From positions 1-42,746 of the forward strand of contig JAIRVY010000089.1 of NCBI GenBank assembly GCA_031253655.1: DNA of 42,746 nt, read 5' to 3'. The notes under the pieces are model-generated. The model had not been told where the DNA came from. It did no database searches and saw only the letters and a program-made list of their open reading frames with translations. Below, piece by piece: positions 1 through 8,904 of this stretch (positions within the stretch are counted from its first letter, which is position 1; the number at the start of each line of letters is the position of its first letter). A program made the translations under genes and the position numbers. This stretch comes from Bacteroidales bacterium. Its GTDB lineage: Bacteria; Bacteroidota; Bacteroidia; Bacteroidales; WCHB1-69.

Positions 1-92
1 ATTGAGCCTGTCGAAATGCCGCCGCCGCATTTTCCGCCCCTCCCATATAGCAAAATTGTGCTGTCATTCCGAGCGTAGCGAGGAATCCCATT
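1..92. repeat. Interspersed intergenic repeat units upstream of ribBA
   Basis: This non-coding stretch holds two elements of the kind found scattered between genes in many bacterial genomes. The first is ATTGAGCCTGTCGAAATG at 1-18. The second, at 61-90, reads TGTCATTCCGAG followed by CGTAGCGAGGAATCC, with a short inverted repeat ATTCC (66-70) / GGAAT (82-86). No open frame of note covers 1-228. That these are dispersed repeats rests on my familiarity with the words; only one copy of each is seen in this window. Confidence 0.5.
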
Positions 93-171
93 CATAACGC
101 CTCAAACTAATTTTTAACCAATTTCGCCCTACCCGTTAGTCCAGAGCCAATCTGAAAATGGTAAAAAATCC

Positions 172-179
172 TATTTTCG
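172..179 (+). promoter_or_regulatory. Putative Bacteroidetes -7 promoter element for ribBA
   Basis: TATTTTCG resembles the Bacteroidetes -7 consensus TAnnTTTG with one mismatch. It lies about 50 bases before the ribBA start codon. The same word followed by GC occurs before several other genes here. No clear -33 TTTG was found at good spacing. Confidence 0.4.
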
Positions 180-228
180 CGCCCACTTATTATCAGACTG
201 TTTTAACAGTTGTAATCTTAACAAAGGT

Positions 229-1440
229 ATGGAAATCAAACTAAATAGAATAGAAGAAGCCCTTGAAGATTTTAAGGCAGGGAAGTTTTTGATTGTGGTT
301 GATGATGAAGACCGTGAGAATGAAGGGGATTTTATCATTGCCGCGGAAAAAATTACACTCGAAAAGGTAAATTTTATGCTTCACCACGGTCGTGGTGTTT
401 TATGTACCCCTATCACCGAAGAGAGATGCAAGGAATTGAACCTTGAAATGCAGGTTTTAAGTAACACCTCTTTACACGGAACACCTTTTACTGTTACTAT
501 TGATTTGCTCGGAAATGGCTGTTCTACAGGTGTTTCTATGCACGACAGGGCTGCCACTATCAAAGCGCTTACCGACAAGACGATGAAACCCGAAAACTTT
601 GGTCGTCCGGGACATATTAATCCGTTGCGGGCACGAGACGGCGGCGTTTTGGTGCGCGCAGGACATACCGAAGCCACAGTGGATTTGGCACGACTCGCAG
701 GACTCTATCCAGCCGGAGCGCTCATCGAGATTATTAATGATGACGGTACAATGGCACGGCTACCCGAACTTATGAAAATTGCCAAACAATTTGATATAAA
801 GGTTATTTCTATTCAAGATTTAATTGCATACCGAATAAAAACCGAAAAATTAATTCAAAAAGAAGCAGAGGTAACCCTGCCTACAAGATGGGGAACTTTT
901 AATTTGATTGCCTACACGCAGTTAAACAACCAGTTAACCCATTTGGCACTTAAAAAGGGAGAATGGAATAAGGATGAGGAGATTATGGTACGTGTGCACT
1001 CCTCTTGTGTTACAGGGGACATACTGGGCTCTCTTCGGTGCGATTGTGGTGACCAACTTCATACCGCCTTAAAAATGATTGAAGAAAAAGGAAAGGGATT
1101 GGTGCTCTATATGGCGCAGGAGGGTAGGGGAATTGGTTTGGCAAACAAATTGAAAGCTTATCATTTACAAGAACTTGGGATGGATACGGTGGAGGCAAAT
1201 TTAGAACTTGGCTTCCGTGCCGATGAACGAGACTACGGCGTGGGTGCACAAATCCTCCGCGATTTAGATGCCACAAAAATTCAACTCATCACTAATAACC
1301 CTGCAAAACGGGTGGGGCTCAGCGGACATGGAATAGAAATAGTTTCAACCATTCCTATAATTATTGACCCCAAATGCGACAACTATAAATACCTGAAAAC
1401 CAAACAGGACAAAATGGGGCACAAACTCCATTTGGGATAA
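229..1440 (+). CDS. ribBA: RibBA: 3,4-dihydroxy-2-butanone-4-phosphate synthase / GTP cyclohydrolase II
   Basis: This bifunctional cytosolic enzyme supplies both precursors of riboflavin: it converts ribulose 5-phosphate to the four-carbon unit, and opens and deformylates GTP to the pyrimidine. The N-terminal RibB domain (about residues 1-205) carries the acidic [10 protein letters not shown] motif at 25-34. The C-terminal RibA domain (about 206-403) has zinc-ligand cysteines at C260, C271 and C273, in SSCVTGD and RCDCGDQ, and the [10 protein letters not shown] substrate loop. The 403-residue length is normal for the fusion. The gene stands alone on the plus strand and converges with the S46 peptidase 14 bases beyond its stop. 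No other riboflavin gene is in the window, and I saw no FMN riboswitch in the 228 bases upstream. Confidence 0.97.
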   Translation: MEIKLNRIEEALEDFKAGKFLIVVDDEDRENEGDFIIAAEKITLEKVNFMLHHGRGVLCTPITEERCKELNLEMQVLSNTSLHGTPFTVTIDLLGNGCSTGVSMHDRAATIKALTDKTMKPENFGRPGHINPLRARDGGVLVRAGHTEATVDLARLAGLYPAGALIEIINDDGTMARLPELMKIAKQFDIKVISIQDLIAYRIKTEKLIQKEAEVTLPTRWGTFNLIAYTQLNNQLTHLALKKGEWNKDEEIMVRVHSSCVTGDILGSLRCDCGDQLHTALKMIEEKGKGLVLYMAQEGRGIGLANKLKAYHLQELGMDTVEANLELGFRADERDYGVGAQILRDLDATKIQLITNNPAKRVGLSGHGIEIVSTIPIIIDPKCDNYKYLKTKQDKMGHKLHLG

Positions 1441-1454
1441 TAAATTCCCAACAA

Positions 1455-3599
1455 TTACTCTATTACAGTCATTTCATCCAACAGATACTCTGCACCGCCC
1501 AGTTTGTCAATAACAAACAACACAAAACGAATGTCAACGTTGATGCAACGCTGTAATTCGGGATTGTAAATTATATTACTGCTCATCGCTTCCCAATTAC
1601 CATCAAACGCACAGCCGATGAGTTCGCCTTTAGCGTTAATAACGGGACTTCCGGAGTTGCCGCCGGTAATATCGTTGTTCGTTAAAAAACACACATTTAG
1701 AACACCATTTCTACCATATCTGCCGTAGTCTTTGGCCAAAATAAGTTCTTTCAGCTTGGCAGGAACTTCAAATTCGGGGTCATCGGGTATCTCTTTAGCC
1801 AAAATACCTTCGGCGGTGGTAAACCAATCGTAATATACTGCTTCTTGCGGATAATAATCAAGCACTTGACCATAAGTAACCCGCAACGTAGAATTAGCAT
1901 CGGGATATAATACCTTTTCCGCTTCCATCTCTTTAATTGCTGCAAGATATTTCTGTCGCACAGATGAGAGTTTGTTGAGATAGCCTGAATATGCCGCTTG
2001 ATTCGACATAAGCATTGAAAGAAGAGACTGATATAATTTTATCAATGGATCATTATCATAAATTTTTGCAGTGGGTTTTTGAAGGTATTTTTGGAGGTTT
2101 GCGTCGGAGAAGAAAATTGATTTTTCAGTAATTGCTTTCACAAAAGCACCGATGTCACCATTATAGTTACTGTTAATGTGTTCAAAAATAACGGGTTGGT
2201 TTTCTTCGGGGAGTGTATTCATCAATTTAAGAACAGATAGAAGAATTTGTGCCTCTGTTTGTGAATCTGTATTATTTTTATGGGCTGCAATTGCGTTGTT
2301 GAATTTTTCAATTTTTTCCGGAGAAAACTTCTTTTCATCTTTTCCGGGTTTCATATTAGTTCGTAATTGAAATAATAAAGTTTTAGAAGTCATAATAGAC
2401 ATATTAGCATACATCAGACATTTCATTTGCATGAGTTGAAGTTTGCTGCAAATTTGTTCAATTTCAGACAAAGTTTCCCCATATTTATTAATTCGTGTAC
2501 TATCCTGTATTATCCACTCCTGCAACACTACTTCCTGCGCCACTTTTTGTTCTGCCACTTTAAGTTTAGCGAGGCTGAGAGTTTCTCCTTTTTTCATTTT
2601 CCACAGATTTGCATAACTGGCGAAGTCGTTGGCATACAGCAATCTCACTTTATCACTCGCATTGATTGATTCGTTAATTACGGGCAGAATGACATCACAG
2701 GCTTTAACAAGGGGTGGATTTATTATATTCATCGTGGCAAGCACTTCGTGAGAGGTCATAAAACGCTCCGTAGTTCCCGGATATCCCCAAATCATCGCAT
2801 AGTCTCCTTTATCAATACCTTGAATGTTAACAGGCAGAAAATGTTTGGGTTGCAGAGGTATATTTTCTTCGGCGTATTTTGCAGGAGAACCATCGGGTGC
2901 GGTATAGATTCGGAAGAGCGAGAAATCGCCGGTATGTCGGGGCCACATCCAATTATCGGTATCGCCGCCAAACTTTCCTATTCCGGAGGGGGGAGCACCC
3001 ACTAAACGAACATCTTTGTAGTTGATATATACAAACATGTAATACTCGTTTCCTTCATAAAACGGCTTAACTTCTACAGTGTACTTTCCGTTTTCCGAAT
3101 TATCTTTTTTTAGTTTATTAATAGTTTTTTCTATGGCTTTATTCTGTGCTGTTTCAGAAATCCCCTCTTTAATGCTGTCTAAAACCACTCCTGTAACATT
3201 TTCCATTCGCACTAAAAAAGAGACATAGAAACCTTCATTGGGCAATTCTTCTTCTTTCGACATAGCCCAGAAGCCGTTTTTCAAGTAGTCGTTCTCTTCG
3301 GTAGAATGCTTAACAATAAACTGGTATCCGCAGTGGTGGTTGGTGAGCATCAAACCATTTTTTGATATCATTTCGCCGGTACAAAATCCTCCTCCAAGTT
3401 GAACAATAGCATCCTTGAGCGAAGAGTTGTTAATATCGTAGAGCTGCTCTTCTGTAAGTTTTAGCCCTAATTTCTGCATTTGTTCATAATTATAGTCTTT
3501 AATGAACATCGGGAGCCACATTCCTTCGTCGGGTGGCGTAATTGCCAGGATACGAGAACATAGGAATGCGAAAAGGATGAAAGAGGTTAATTTTTTCAT
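1455..3599 (-). CDS. S46 family dipeptidyl peptidase, DPP7-like
   Basis: A serine exopeptidase that removes dipeptides from oligopeptide N-termini, expected in the periplasm or at the outer membrane; asaccharolytic Bacteroidetes use such enzymes for peptide feeding. A signal peptide covers about residues 1-19 (MKKLTSFILFAFLCSRILA). The triad is visible: His in LTNHHCGY (88-89), Asp in the GGDTDNWMWPRHTGD segment (about 212-230) and Ser649 in GGNSGSP. Eighteen residues after the serine, in CAFDGNWE, is Gly667. In the characterised Porphyromonas enzymes this site is Gly in DPP7 (hydrophobic P1) and Arg in DPP11 (Asp/Glu P1), so DPP7-type specificity is inferred. Length (714) matches the family. 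Its start codon overlaps the hndA stop by four bases, suggesting co-transcription with the hydrogenase genes. Confidence 0.93.
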   Translation of the reverse strand: MKKLTSFILFAFLCSRILAITPPDEGMWLPMFIKDYNYEQMQKLGLKLTEEQLYDINNSSLKDAIVQLGGGFCTGEMISKNGLMLTNHHCGYQFIVKHSTEENDYLKNGFWAMSKEEELPNEGFYVSFLVRMENVTGVVLDSIKEGISETAQNKAIEKTINKLKKDNSENGKYTVEVKPFYEGNEYYMFVYINYKDVRLVGAPPSGIGKFGGDTDNWMWPRHTGDFSLFRIYTAPDGSPAKYAEENIPLQPKHFLPVNIQGIDKGDYAMIWGYPGTTERFMTSHEVLATMNIINPPLVKACDVILPVINESINASDKVRLLYANDFASYANLWKMKKGETLSLAKLKVAEQKVAQEVVLQEWIIQDSTRINKYGETLSEIEQICSKLQLMQMKCLMYANMSIMTSKTLLFQLRTNMKPGKDEKKFSPEKIEKFNNAIAAHKNNTDSQTEAQILLSVLKLMNTLPEENQPVIFEHINSNYNGDIGAFVKAITEKSIFFSDANLQKYLQKPTAKIYDNDPLIKLYQSLLSMLMSNQAAYSGYLNKLSSVRQKYLAAIKEMEAEKVLYPDANSTLRVTYGQVLDYYPQEAVYYDWFTTAEGILAKEIPDDPEFEVPAKLKELILAKDYGRYGRNGVLNVCFLTNNDITGGNSGSPVINAKGELIGCAFDGNWEAMSSNIIYNPELQRCINVDIRFVLFVIDKLGGAEYLLDEMTVIE

Positions 3600-4093
3600 A
3601 CCGCACCTCTCATATCCTTATATTCGTCCACCATATTTTTCACATCGTCGGGAGCGAGGCGGCCATACACTTTATCGCCTACCAGCACAACTGGTGCGAG
3701 CCCGCAGGCGCCCACGCAGCGTAAAGAGGCTAACGAGAACAAACCGTCTGCGCTAGTTTCTCCTACATTTAACTCCAATTGGTGTTTCAATTCATCTAAG
3801 ATACGTTCTGCACCACGCACATAACAAGCAGTACCCATACAAATAGATACAGGAAAACGCCCTTTGGGAATCATGGTGAAAAAAGAGTAGAAAGAGACCA
3901 CCCCATAAACTTTGGCAGTAGGAATCTTTAATTCTTGACCGATAACTTCTTGTGCTTCTGCCGGAAGATAGCCCAAATAGTCTTGCGTTTTATGCAACAC
4001 ATTGATTAATTCGCCCGGCTCATTGTTGAACGACTTGCAAATCTCTTCGATTTTCGTTCTTGTTTTTTGACTGATTTGTATTTTTACTGACAT
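3596..4093 (-). CDS. hndA: NuoE/HndA-type [2Fe-2S] subunit of NAD-linked [FeFe] hydrogenase
   Basis: A thioredoxin-like [2Fe-2S] subunit related to NuoE of complex I, which passes electrons between the flavin subunit and the rest of the soluble hydrogenase. The four cluster cysteines are in the expected pattern: C85 and C90 (CMGTAC), then C126 and C130 (CVGAC). The N-terminal helical region has the typical YLP turn near residue 41. At 165 residues it is full length. It lies last among the hydrogenase genes, 53 bases after hndD, and its stop overlaps the start of the S46 peptidase. HydC is the equivalent name in the Thermotoga-type trimeric enzyme; the Hnd name is used because a separate HndB-like gene is present. 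Confidence 0.92.
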   Translation of the reverse strand: MSVKIQISQKTRTKIEEICKSFNNEPGELINVLHKTQDYLGYLPAEAQEVIGQELKIPTAKVYGVVSFYSFFTMIPKGRFPVSICMGTACYVRGAERILDELKHQLELNVGETSADGLFSLASLRCVGACGLAPVVLVGDKVYGRLAPDDVKNMVDEYKDMRGAV

Positions 4094-4146
4094 TTTTTTA
4101 AATTTTTGTATAGAAACATGGCACGCCGCGTCTCTACAGTTAATGG

Positions 4147-5922
4147 TTAATCTAGCTTTATTTCAATTACTTTTGCTTTATCAAAGTAATGGGTGTGGAG
4201 CAGTTCGTGGGATTTATGTCCGCAGGGCTCTCCCAGAAACTCTTTGTAGATGGCAAGAATGGATGGGTTTTCGTGCGATTTACGAATCGGCATATTTCTG
4301 TCGGCTTCGTAAATAGCTTCCCAACGGGCTTTAATAATATCACTGTTTCCATGGTGCAAGGGTTGTCCTCCGCCGTCAATACAACCGCCAGGACAAGCCA
4401 TTACTTCAATTGCGTGGAATTGCGATTTTCCTTCTTTAATCTCATTCAACAACTTGCGGGCGTTGCTCAATCCGTGGGCAATACCAATGTTGAGTTTCAA
4501 TCCGTCCACATCAATCGTGGCGGCACGAACGCCTTCCAAACCACGCAGTTCGGTAAAATCGATTTTGGGAAGCGGTTTTTTAGTAATTACTTCATAAGCG
4601 GTTCTCACAGCGGCTTCAATAACGCCTCCGGTGGTACCGAAAATTACTGCCGCTCCGGAAGACTCACCCAACGGGGAGTCGAAAGCAACATTTTCCAAAG
4701 AATTAAAATCGATGTTAGCCTGTTTTATCAAGGCGGCTAATTCTCTGGTTGAAATAGAGTAATCAACATCAGGATTTCCGTTTGTTTTAAACTCTTCTCT
4801 GGCACATTCATATTTTTTTGCCAAACAAGGCATCACAGAAACCACAATCATATCTTCCCGTTTTATGCCGATTTTATCAGCGAAGTAATTTTTAGCGATA
4901 GCGCCAAACATCTGTTGCGGGGATTTTGCGGTAGAAGGTATCTCTTTTAGTTCAGGGAAATGATACTCAAAGAAATTAACCCAGGCAGGGCAACAAGAGG
5001 TGAGCAACGGAAGTTTTACCTCTTTATCGCCTTTTAAGAATTTCGTAATTCTATCAATTAATTCTGTACCCTCTTCCATAATGGTAAGGTCGGCACTCCA
5101 ATCAGTATCAAAAACGTAGTTAAAACCGAGTGCTTTCAAAGCAGCCGTGAGTTTTCCGGTAACGATTGAGCCGGGTTTCATACCAAACTCTTCGCCCAGC
5201 GCTACACGAACTGCCGGAGCAACTTGAACTACTACGGTTTTCTTTTCATCGGCAATAGCGCGAATAATCTTCGGGGTGTGATCAACTTCCACCAATGCGC
5301 CTACAGGGCAAACCGCCACGCACTGTCCGCAGAACGTACAGTTGGAGTAACTCAGTTTTTGGTTAAAAGCAGTAGAAACCACAGAGGCAAATCCGCGTTC
5401 TATGGCTGAGAGTGCACCCACAGTTTGAAAATCGTTGCAAACTGTTTCGCAGCGGCGACACATCACGCATTTGTTCATATCACGAACAATGGATGGTGAT
5501 ACTTCTACTTTATAGCACGATTGTTCCCCCTGAAACGGAATCTCTCTCACACCAAACCGAACGGCTAAATTTTGTAGTTCGCAGTTTCCGCTTTTGGCAC
5601 ACACTAAGCAGTCGGCGGGGTGGTCGCTCAAAATTAATTCCAACACTGTTCTTCGAGAGTTGAGTACTCGTATAGAGTTGGTTTTCACAACCATTCCTTC
5701 TAAACATTCGGTAACACAAGCGGGTGCTAAATTACGTCTGCCTTCCACTTCCACTACACAAATGCGGCAACCACCGGGTTTGTTATGAATGTTAAGACCC
5801 TCTAATTCAAAGTAACACAATGTAGGTATATCTATTCCGATTTCGCGAGCCGCCTTTAAGATAGTAGTACTTTTGGGCACCGATACTTCTCTGTTATCTA
5901 TGATTAACTTAATTTTTTCCAT
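4147..5922 (-). CDS. hndD: [FeFe] hydrogenase catalytic subunit, HndD/HydA type
   Basis: This cytosolic subunit makes or oxidises H2 at the H-cluster. Domains in order: a plant-type [2Fe-2S] domain (C36, C52, C55, C69), a His-ligated [4Fe-4S] site (H101, C105, C108, C114), a two-cluster ferredoxin domain (C152/155/158/162 and C195/198/201/205), the H-cluster domain and a C-terminal small-subunit-like tail. All three H-cluster signatures are intact: L1 TSCCPAW (308-314), L2 MPCLAKKYE (364-372) and L3 with E506, C510 and C514 leading into GGGQP. The architecture matches the NAD-linked electron-bifurcating group. It starts 11 bases downstream of the hndC stop. The maturases HydE, HydF and HydG are not in the window and must be encoded elsewhere if the enzyme is active. 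Confidence 0.97.
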   Translation of the reverse strand: MEKIKLIIDNREVSVPKSTTILKAAREIGIDIPTLCYFELEGLNIHNKPGGCRICVVEVEGRRNLAPACVTECLEGMVVKTNSIRVLNSRRTVLELILSDHPADCLVCAKSGNCELQNLAVRFGVREIPFQGEQSCYKVEVSPSIVRDMNKCVMCRRCETVCNDFQTVGALSAIERGFASVVSTAFNQKLSYSNCTFCGQCVAVCPVGALVEVDHTPKIIRAIADEKKTVVVQVAPAVRVALGEEFGMKPGSIVTGKLTAALKALGFNYVFDTDWSADLTIMEEGTELIDRITKFLKGDKEVKLPLLTSCCPAWVNFFEYHFPELKEIPSTAKSPQQMFGAIAKNYFADKIGIKREDMIVVSVMPCLAKKYECAREEFKTNGNPDVDYSISTRELAALIKQANIDFNSLENVAFDSPLGESSGAAVIFGTTGGVIEAAVRTAYEVITKKPLPKIDFTELRGLEGVRAATIDVDGLKLNIGIAHGLSNARKLLNEIKEGKSQFHAIEVMACPGGCIDGGGQPLHHGNSDIIKARWEAIYEADRNMPIRKSHENPSILAIYKEFLGEPCGHKSHELLHTHYFDKAKVIEIKLD

Positions 5923-5933
5923 AGTATATTCCT

Positions 5934-7403
5934 TTATTTGATTGATATTGCATTAAACTTACATTTTTCCATACAGGCACCGCATTTAATACAGATTTCC
6001 TGACTGATTTCATGCGGCGTCTTCTTTTCGCCCTTTATGGCACCAACGGGGCAAGCGCGGGCACACACGGTACAGCCGATACATTGCTCAGTGTCAATAA
6101 TATAGCATTTCAACGCTTTACATTGTCCGGCTGGGCACTTTTTGTCCACCACGTGAGCAAGATATTCATTCCAGAAGTTATCAATTGTGGATAGCACCGG
6201 ATTGGGCGAGGTTTGTCCCAAACCGCAAAGCGCTGTGTCTTTAGTAACTTTGCTGAGGTTTTTCAGATGATCAAGGTCTTCCATTGTGCCTTTACCCTCT
6301 GTAATTTTTTCTAATAGTTCAAATAACCGTTTGTTTCCGATACGACAGGGGGCACATTTTCCACAAGATTCTTCAACGGTAAAGTCCAAGTAGAATTTTG
6401 CCACAGATACCATACAGTCATCTTCGTCCATTACTATCATACCTCCGGAGCCCATCATAGAACCGGCGGCTATCAGGTTATCGTAATCGATGGGGGTATC
6501 TAAGAATTTTTCCGTAAGGCACCCGCCTGAAGGACCTCCGGTTTGAACCGCTTTGAAATTCTTATCGTTCACAATTCCGTTTCCAATTTCGTAAATTACT
6601 TCCCGAAGTGTGATTCCCATCGGCACTTCTATTAATCCTACGTTGTTTACCTTTCCTGCCAAGGCGAATACTTTGGTTCCTTTCGATTTTTCCGTTCCGA
6701 TAGAGGAGAACCATTCCCAACCCTTGAGAATAATTGCGGGGATATTGGCAAAAGTTTCCACATTATTCACGTTGGTAGGTTTTTTCAAATAGCCTTCTTG
6801 AGCGGGAAAAGGGGGTTTAAAAGTAGGTTCTCCACGTCCGCCTTCCATAGAGTGGATGAGAGCTGTTTCCTCTCCGCACACAAAAGCGCCGGCACCATAG
6901 CGCAGTTCAATATTGAAATCAAATCCGGTGTTCATAATATTGTTACCAAGAACGCTTATCTCTTCGGCTTGATTAATCGCGATAAGAAGTCGTTCAATGG
7001 CTAACGGATATTCGGCACGGATATAGATTAATCCTTTTGTTGCACCGATGCAGAAACCGTTGATTGCCATGGCTTCCAGTACAGAATGAGGGTCTCCTTC
7101 CAGAATAGAACGGTCCATAAAAGCTCCTGGGTCTCCTTCATCGGCGTTGCAAACCACATATTTTTGGTCGGCGTGGTTTTTGCTGGCAATTTCCCATTTT
7201 AATCCTGTAGGAAATCCGCCGCCACCGCGTCCCCGAAGCCCAGATTTCTTAATGACATCAATGGAATTTTGCGGATTGTTTGCTCCCAAAACGGAGGCTA
7301 AAGCAGCATAGCCACTGCGAGCGATATAATCTCCGATATTTTCCGGATTAATGAACCCACAGTTGCGAAGCGCTATACGTATTTGTTTTTTATTATTTGC
7401 CAT
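5934..7403 (-). CDS. hndC: NuoF/HndC-type FMN and NADH-binding hydrogenase subunit
   Basis: The flavin subunit, where NAD(H) exchanges electrons and bifurcation is thought to occur. It shows the NuoF NADH/FMN motifs GRGGGGFPTGLKW and CNADEGDPGAFMDRS, the SCGKCAPCRIG cluster site, and two C-terminal [4Fe-4S] ferredoxin motifs (CIGCTVCARACP and CIKCGACMEKC). I place the start at the ATG whose complement is at 7401-7403 (MANNKKQ, 489 residues). A longer frame reaches 7481 but would overlap hndB by about 60 bases and adds nothing family-like. The N-terminal thioredoxin-like [2Fe-2S] domain found fused in some HydB proteins is absent; the separate hndB gene just upstream could fill that role. Confidence 0.95.
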   Translation of the reverse strand: MANNKKQIRIALRNCGFINPENIGDYIARSGYAALASVLGANNPQNSIDVIKKSGLRGRGGGGFPTGLKWEIASKNHADQKYVVCNADEGDPGAFMDRSILEGDPHSVLEAMAINGFCIGATKGLIYIRAEYPLAIERLLIAINQAEEISVLGNNIMNTGFDFNIELRYGAGAFVCGEETALIHSMEGGRGEPTFKPPFPAQEGYLKKPTNVNNVETFANIPAIILKGWEWFSSIGTEKSKGTKVFALAGKVNNVGLIEVPMGITLREVIYEIGNGIVNDKNFKAVQTGGPSGGCLTEKFLDTPIDYDNLIAAGSMMGSGGMIVMDEDDCMVSVAKFYLDFTVEESCGKCAPCRIGNKRLFELLEKITEGKGTMEDLDHLKNLSKVTKDTALCGLGQTSPNPVLSTIDNFWNEYLAHVVDKKCPAGQCKALKCYIIDTEQCIGCTVCARACPVGAIKGEKKTPHEISQEICIKCGACMEKCKFNAISIK

Positions 7404-7419
7404 AATGAAAATAGATTTA

Positions 7420-7803
7420 TTAAAGTTCAACTTTTTCGTAATTAACAGGAATAACCCCTTCCAACATTTCATTTCCAACAAAATACTTAGTTACAAGTTC
7501 TTCTGCTTTCAGTGGGGTAATGTATCCAAATACCACCGGCTCATGTCCGGGTTTTGTAACCTCAACGGTGGGTTCTGCATAGCAATACCCCATACATCCG
7601 GTTTGGGTAACCGAAACAGGAATACTGCGTTTGTTACATTCGCTCACAATGACTTCCAATACCTGTTTAGCGCCGGAAGCAATGCTGCAGGTAGCCATCG
7701 CTACTCTTACCTGAATAGATTCAGATTGGCTTAAAAGTTGAGAAGATGTTTGAAGTTCTTCTCTTTTTTTCTTCAAATCTGCTAACGATTTAATTTTTTC
7801 CAT
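7420..7803 (-). CDS. hndB: HndB-like (2Fe-2S) ferredoxin subunit
   Basis: A small thioredoxin-fold [2Fe-2S] protein resembling HndB of NADP-reducing hydrogenases and the N-terminal domain of some HydB/NuoF proteins. The cysteines fit such a cluster: ATCSIASGAKQV, then SECNKRS, and then the pair in GCMGYC. The first third is charged and coiled-coil-like. It is the first gene of the hydrogenase operon, with hndC starting 17 bases after its stop. A promoter-like element lies about 90 bases upstream. Gene order here is B-C-D-A, not the A-B-C-D order of the Desulfovibrio hnd operon. Function is inferred from the fold and context. Confidence 0.88.
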   Translation of the reverse strand: MEKIKSLADLKKKREELQTSSQLLSQSESIQVRVAMATCSIASGAKQVLEVIVSECNKRSIPVSVTQTGCMGYCYAEPTVEVTKPGHEPVVFGYITPLKAEELVTKYFVGNEMLEGVIPVNYEKVEL

Positions 7804-7888
7804 TTGATTATTATTGTTTTGATTAAAAAGATATTAGCAATGTTCTTGCGTTCACATACAGTTTGAGTAAGGAAATATGTAAACGCCG

Positions 7889-7896
7889 CGAAGATA
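7889..7896 (-). promoter_or_regulatory. Putative promoter of the hnd operon
   Basis: On the minus strand the sequence reads TATCTTCG, close to the Bacteroidetes -7 element TAnnTTTG. A TTG lies about 15 bases further upstream. It would start a transcript with a leader of about 80 bases before hndB. The match is imperfect. Confidence 0.35.
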
Positions 7897-7994
7897 AACT
7901 TTTTCCTTTTTCAAAAAACAAATAGTATGAGATACATTATTTCCAAATAATTATTCACATTTATACCCGGGACTACTCGGAAAAAATATTGATA

Positions 7995-8900
7995 TTACCT
8001 GTATCTCGGATGAAACTGCGCAATAGCACTACGAATGTAATCGGTATCTAAATGGGTGTAAATCTCAGTAGTAGTGATGCTGGTATGCCCCAACATATCC
8101 TGAACGGCGCGCAAATCGGCACCACCCTCTATTAAATGGGTGGCAAATGAGTGTCGAAAGGTGTGCGGACTTATACTTTTTTGAATACCGGCAAGTTGCG
8201 CCAACTCCTTCACCATTATAAAAATCATCTCGCGGGTAAGTGCGCTCCCTCGCCGATTGATAAAAAGAATATCCTCCATCCCTTTTTTAACTTTCAATTT
8301 ATTCCTAAAACCATCTATGTAGTACAAAACTGCATTCTGCGCTATCTCTCCAATAGGAACCAAGCGCTCTTTGTCGCCTTTGCCGATAATTTTCACAAAG
8401 TTCTCACTAAAAAATAGTTGCGATAATTTAAGATGGATTAATTCGCTCACACGCAAACCACAGCCGTACATTACTTCAATCATTGCTTGGTTGCGATATC
8501 CCTCTTTGCTACTGAGGTCAATTGCGGCAAGAATGGACTCAATTTCCTGAACAGATAATACCTCTGGAAGTGTTCGACCTATTTTGGGAGCTTCTAACAG
8601 TTCGGTGGGGTTATTTTCTATAATTTTTTCATATTGCAGAAAACGGTAGAATGCTTTTAACGAAGAAACTACGCGTGCCTGAGAGGTGGTTTTCGTATTT
8701 TCCAGGAATAGATGTTGGGTAAATTTTTGAAAATCAAATAAAGAGGCATTTATTAACGCCTCTTCGTTCACTATATTTTCTTCATTAGGAGAAAGAAAAA
8801 GTGCAAAAATCTTAACATCACTCAAATAAGCTGCTACAGTTTTGAGAGAAAGTGATTTTTCTAACCGCAAATAGGATCGAAATAGCGGAAGAAGTAGCAT
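7995..8900 (-). CDS. xerD: Tyrosine recombinase, XerC/XerD family (XerD-like)
   Basis: A site-specific recombinase of the type that resolves chromosome dimers at dif. Domains are an N-terminal SAM-like core-binding domain (about 1-90) and a C-terminal catalytic domain. The catalytic residues are recognisable: Arg in GCGLRVSEL, Lys in the following beta-hairpin, HxxR in HTFRHSFATH, His in LGHTS, and the nucleophilic Tyr in EIYTHLD. Length (301) is typical of chromosomal XerC/D and no integron or phage genes lie nearby, so a housekeeping role is more likely than an integrase. It begins 4 bases after the stop of the upstream barrel gene. Whether it is XerC or XerD cannot be settled here. Confidence 0.85.
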   Translation of the reverse strand: MLLLPLFRSYLRLEKSLSLKTVAAYLSDVKIFALFLSPNEENIVNEEALINASLFDFQKFTQHLFLENTKTTSQARVVSSLKAFYRFLQYEKIIENNPTELLEAPKIGRTLPEVLSVQEIESILAAIDLSSKEGYRNQAMIEVMYGCGLRVSELIHLKLSQLFFSENFVKIIGKGDKERLVPIGEIAQNAVLYYIDGFRNKLKVKKGMEDILFINRRGSALTREMIFIMVKELAQLAGIQKSISPHTFRHSFATHLIEGGADLRAVQDMLGHTSITTTEIYTHLDTDYIRSAIAQFHPRYR

Positions 8901-8904
8901 AAAC

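Noticed and set aside
1432-1451. Hairpin TTGGGA...TCCCAA between ribBA and the S46 gene as a terminator
   Set aside because: Only six base pairs with an 8-base loop and no T-run on either side.
4189-4740. 183-codon plus-strand frame opposite hndD
   Set aside because: It lies antisense to the highly conserved H-cluster domain and its translation shows no domain; it is a shadow of hndD codon usage.
7403-7481. Longer hndC N-terminus
   Set aside because: The extra 26 residues overlap hndB and do not match NuoF-type starts, whereas the ATG at 7403 fits the family.
7995-8900. XerD-like gene as an integrase of a genomic island
   Set aside because: No attachment repeats, tRNA or phage genes nearby, and neighbours are housekeeping genes.
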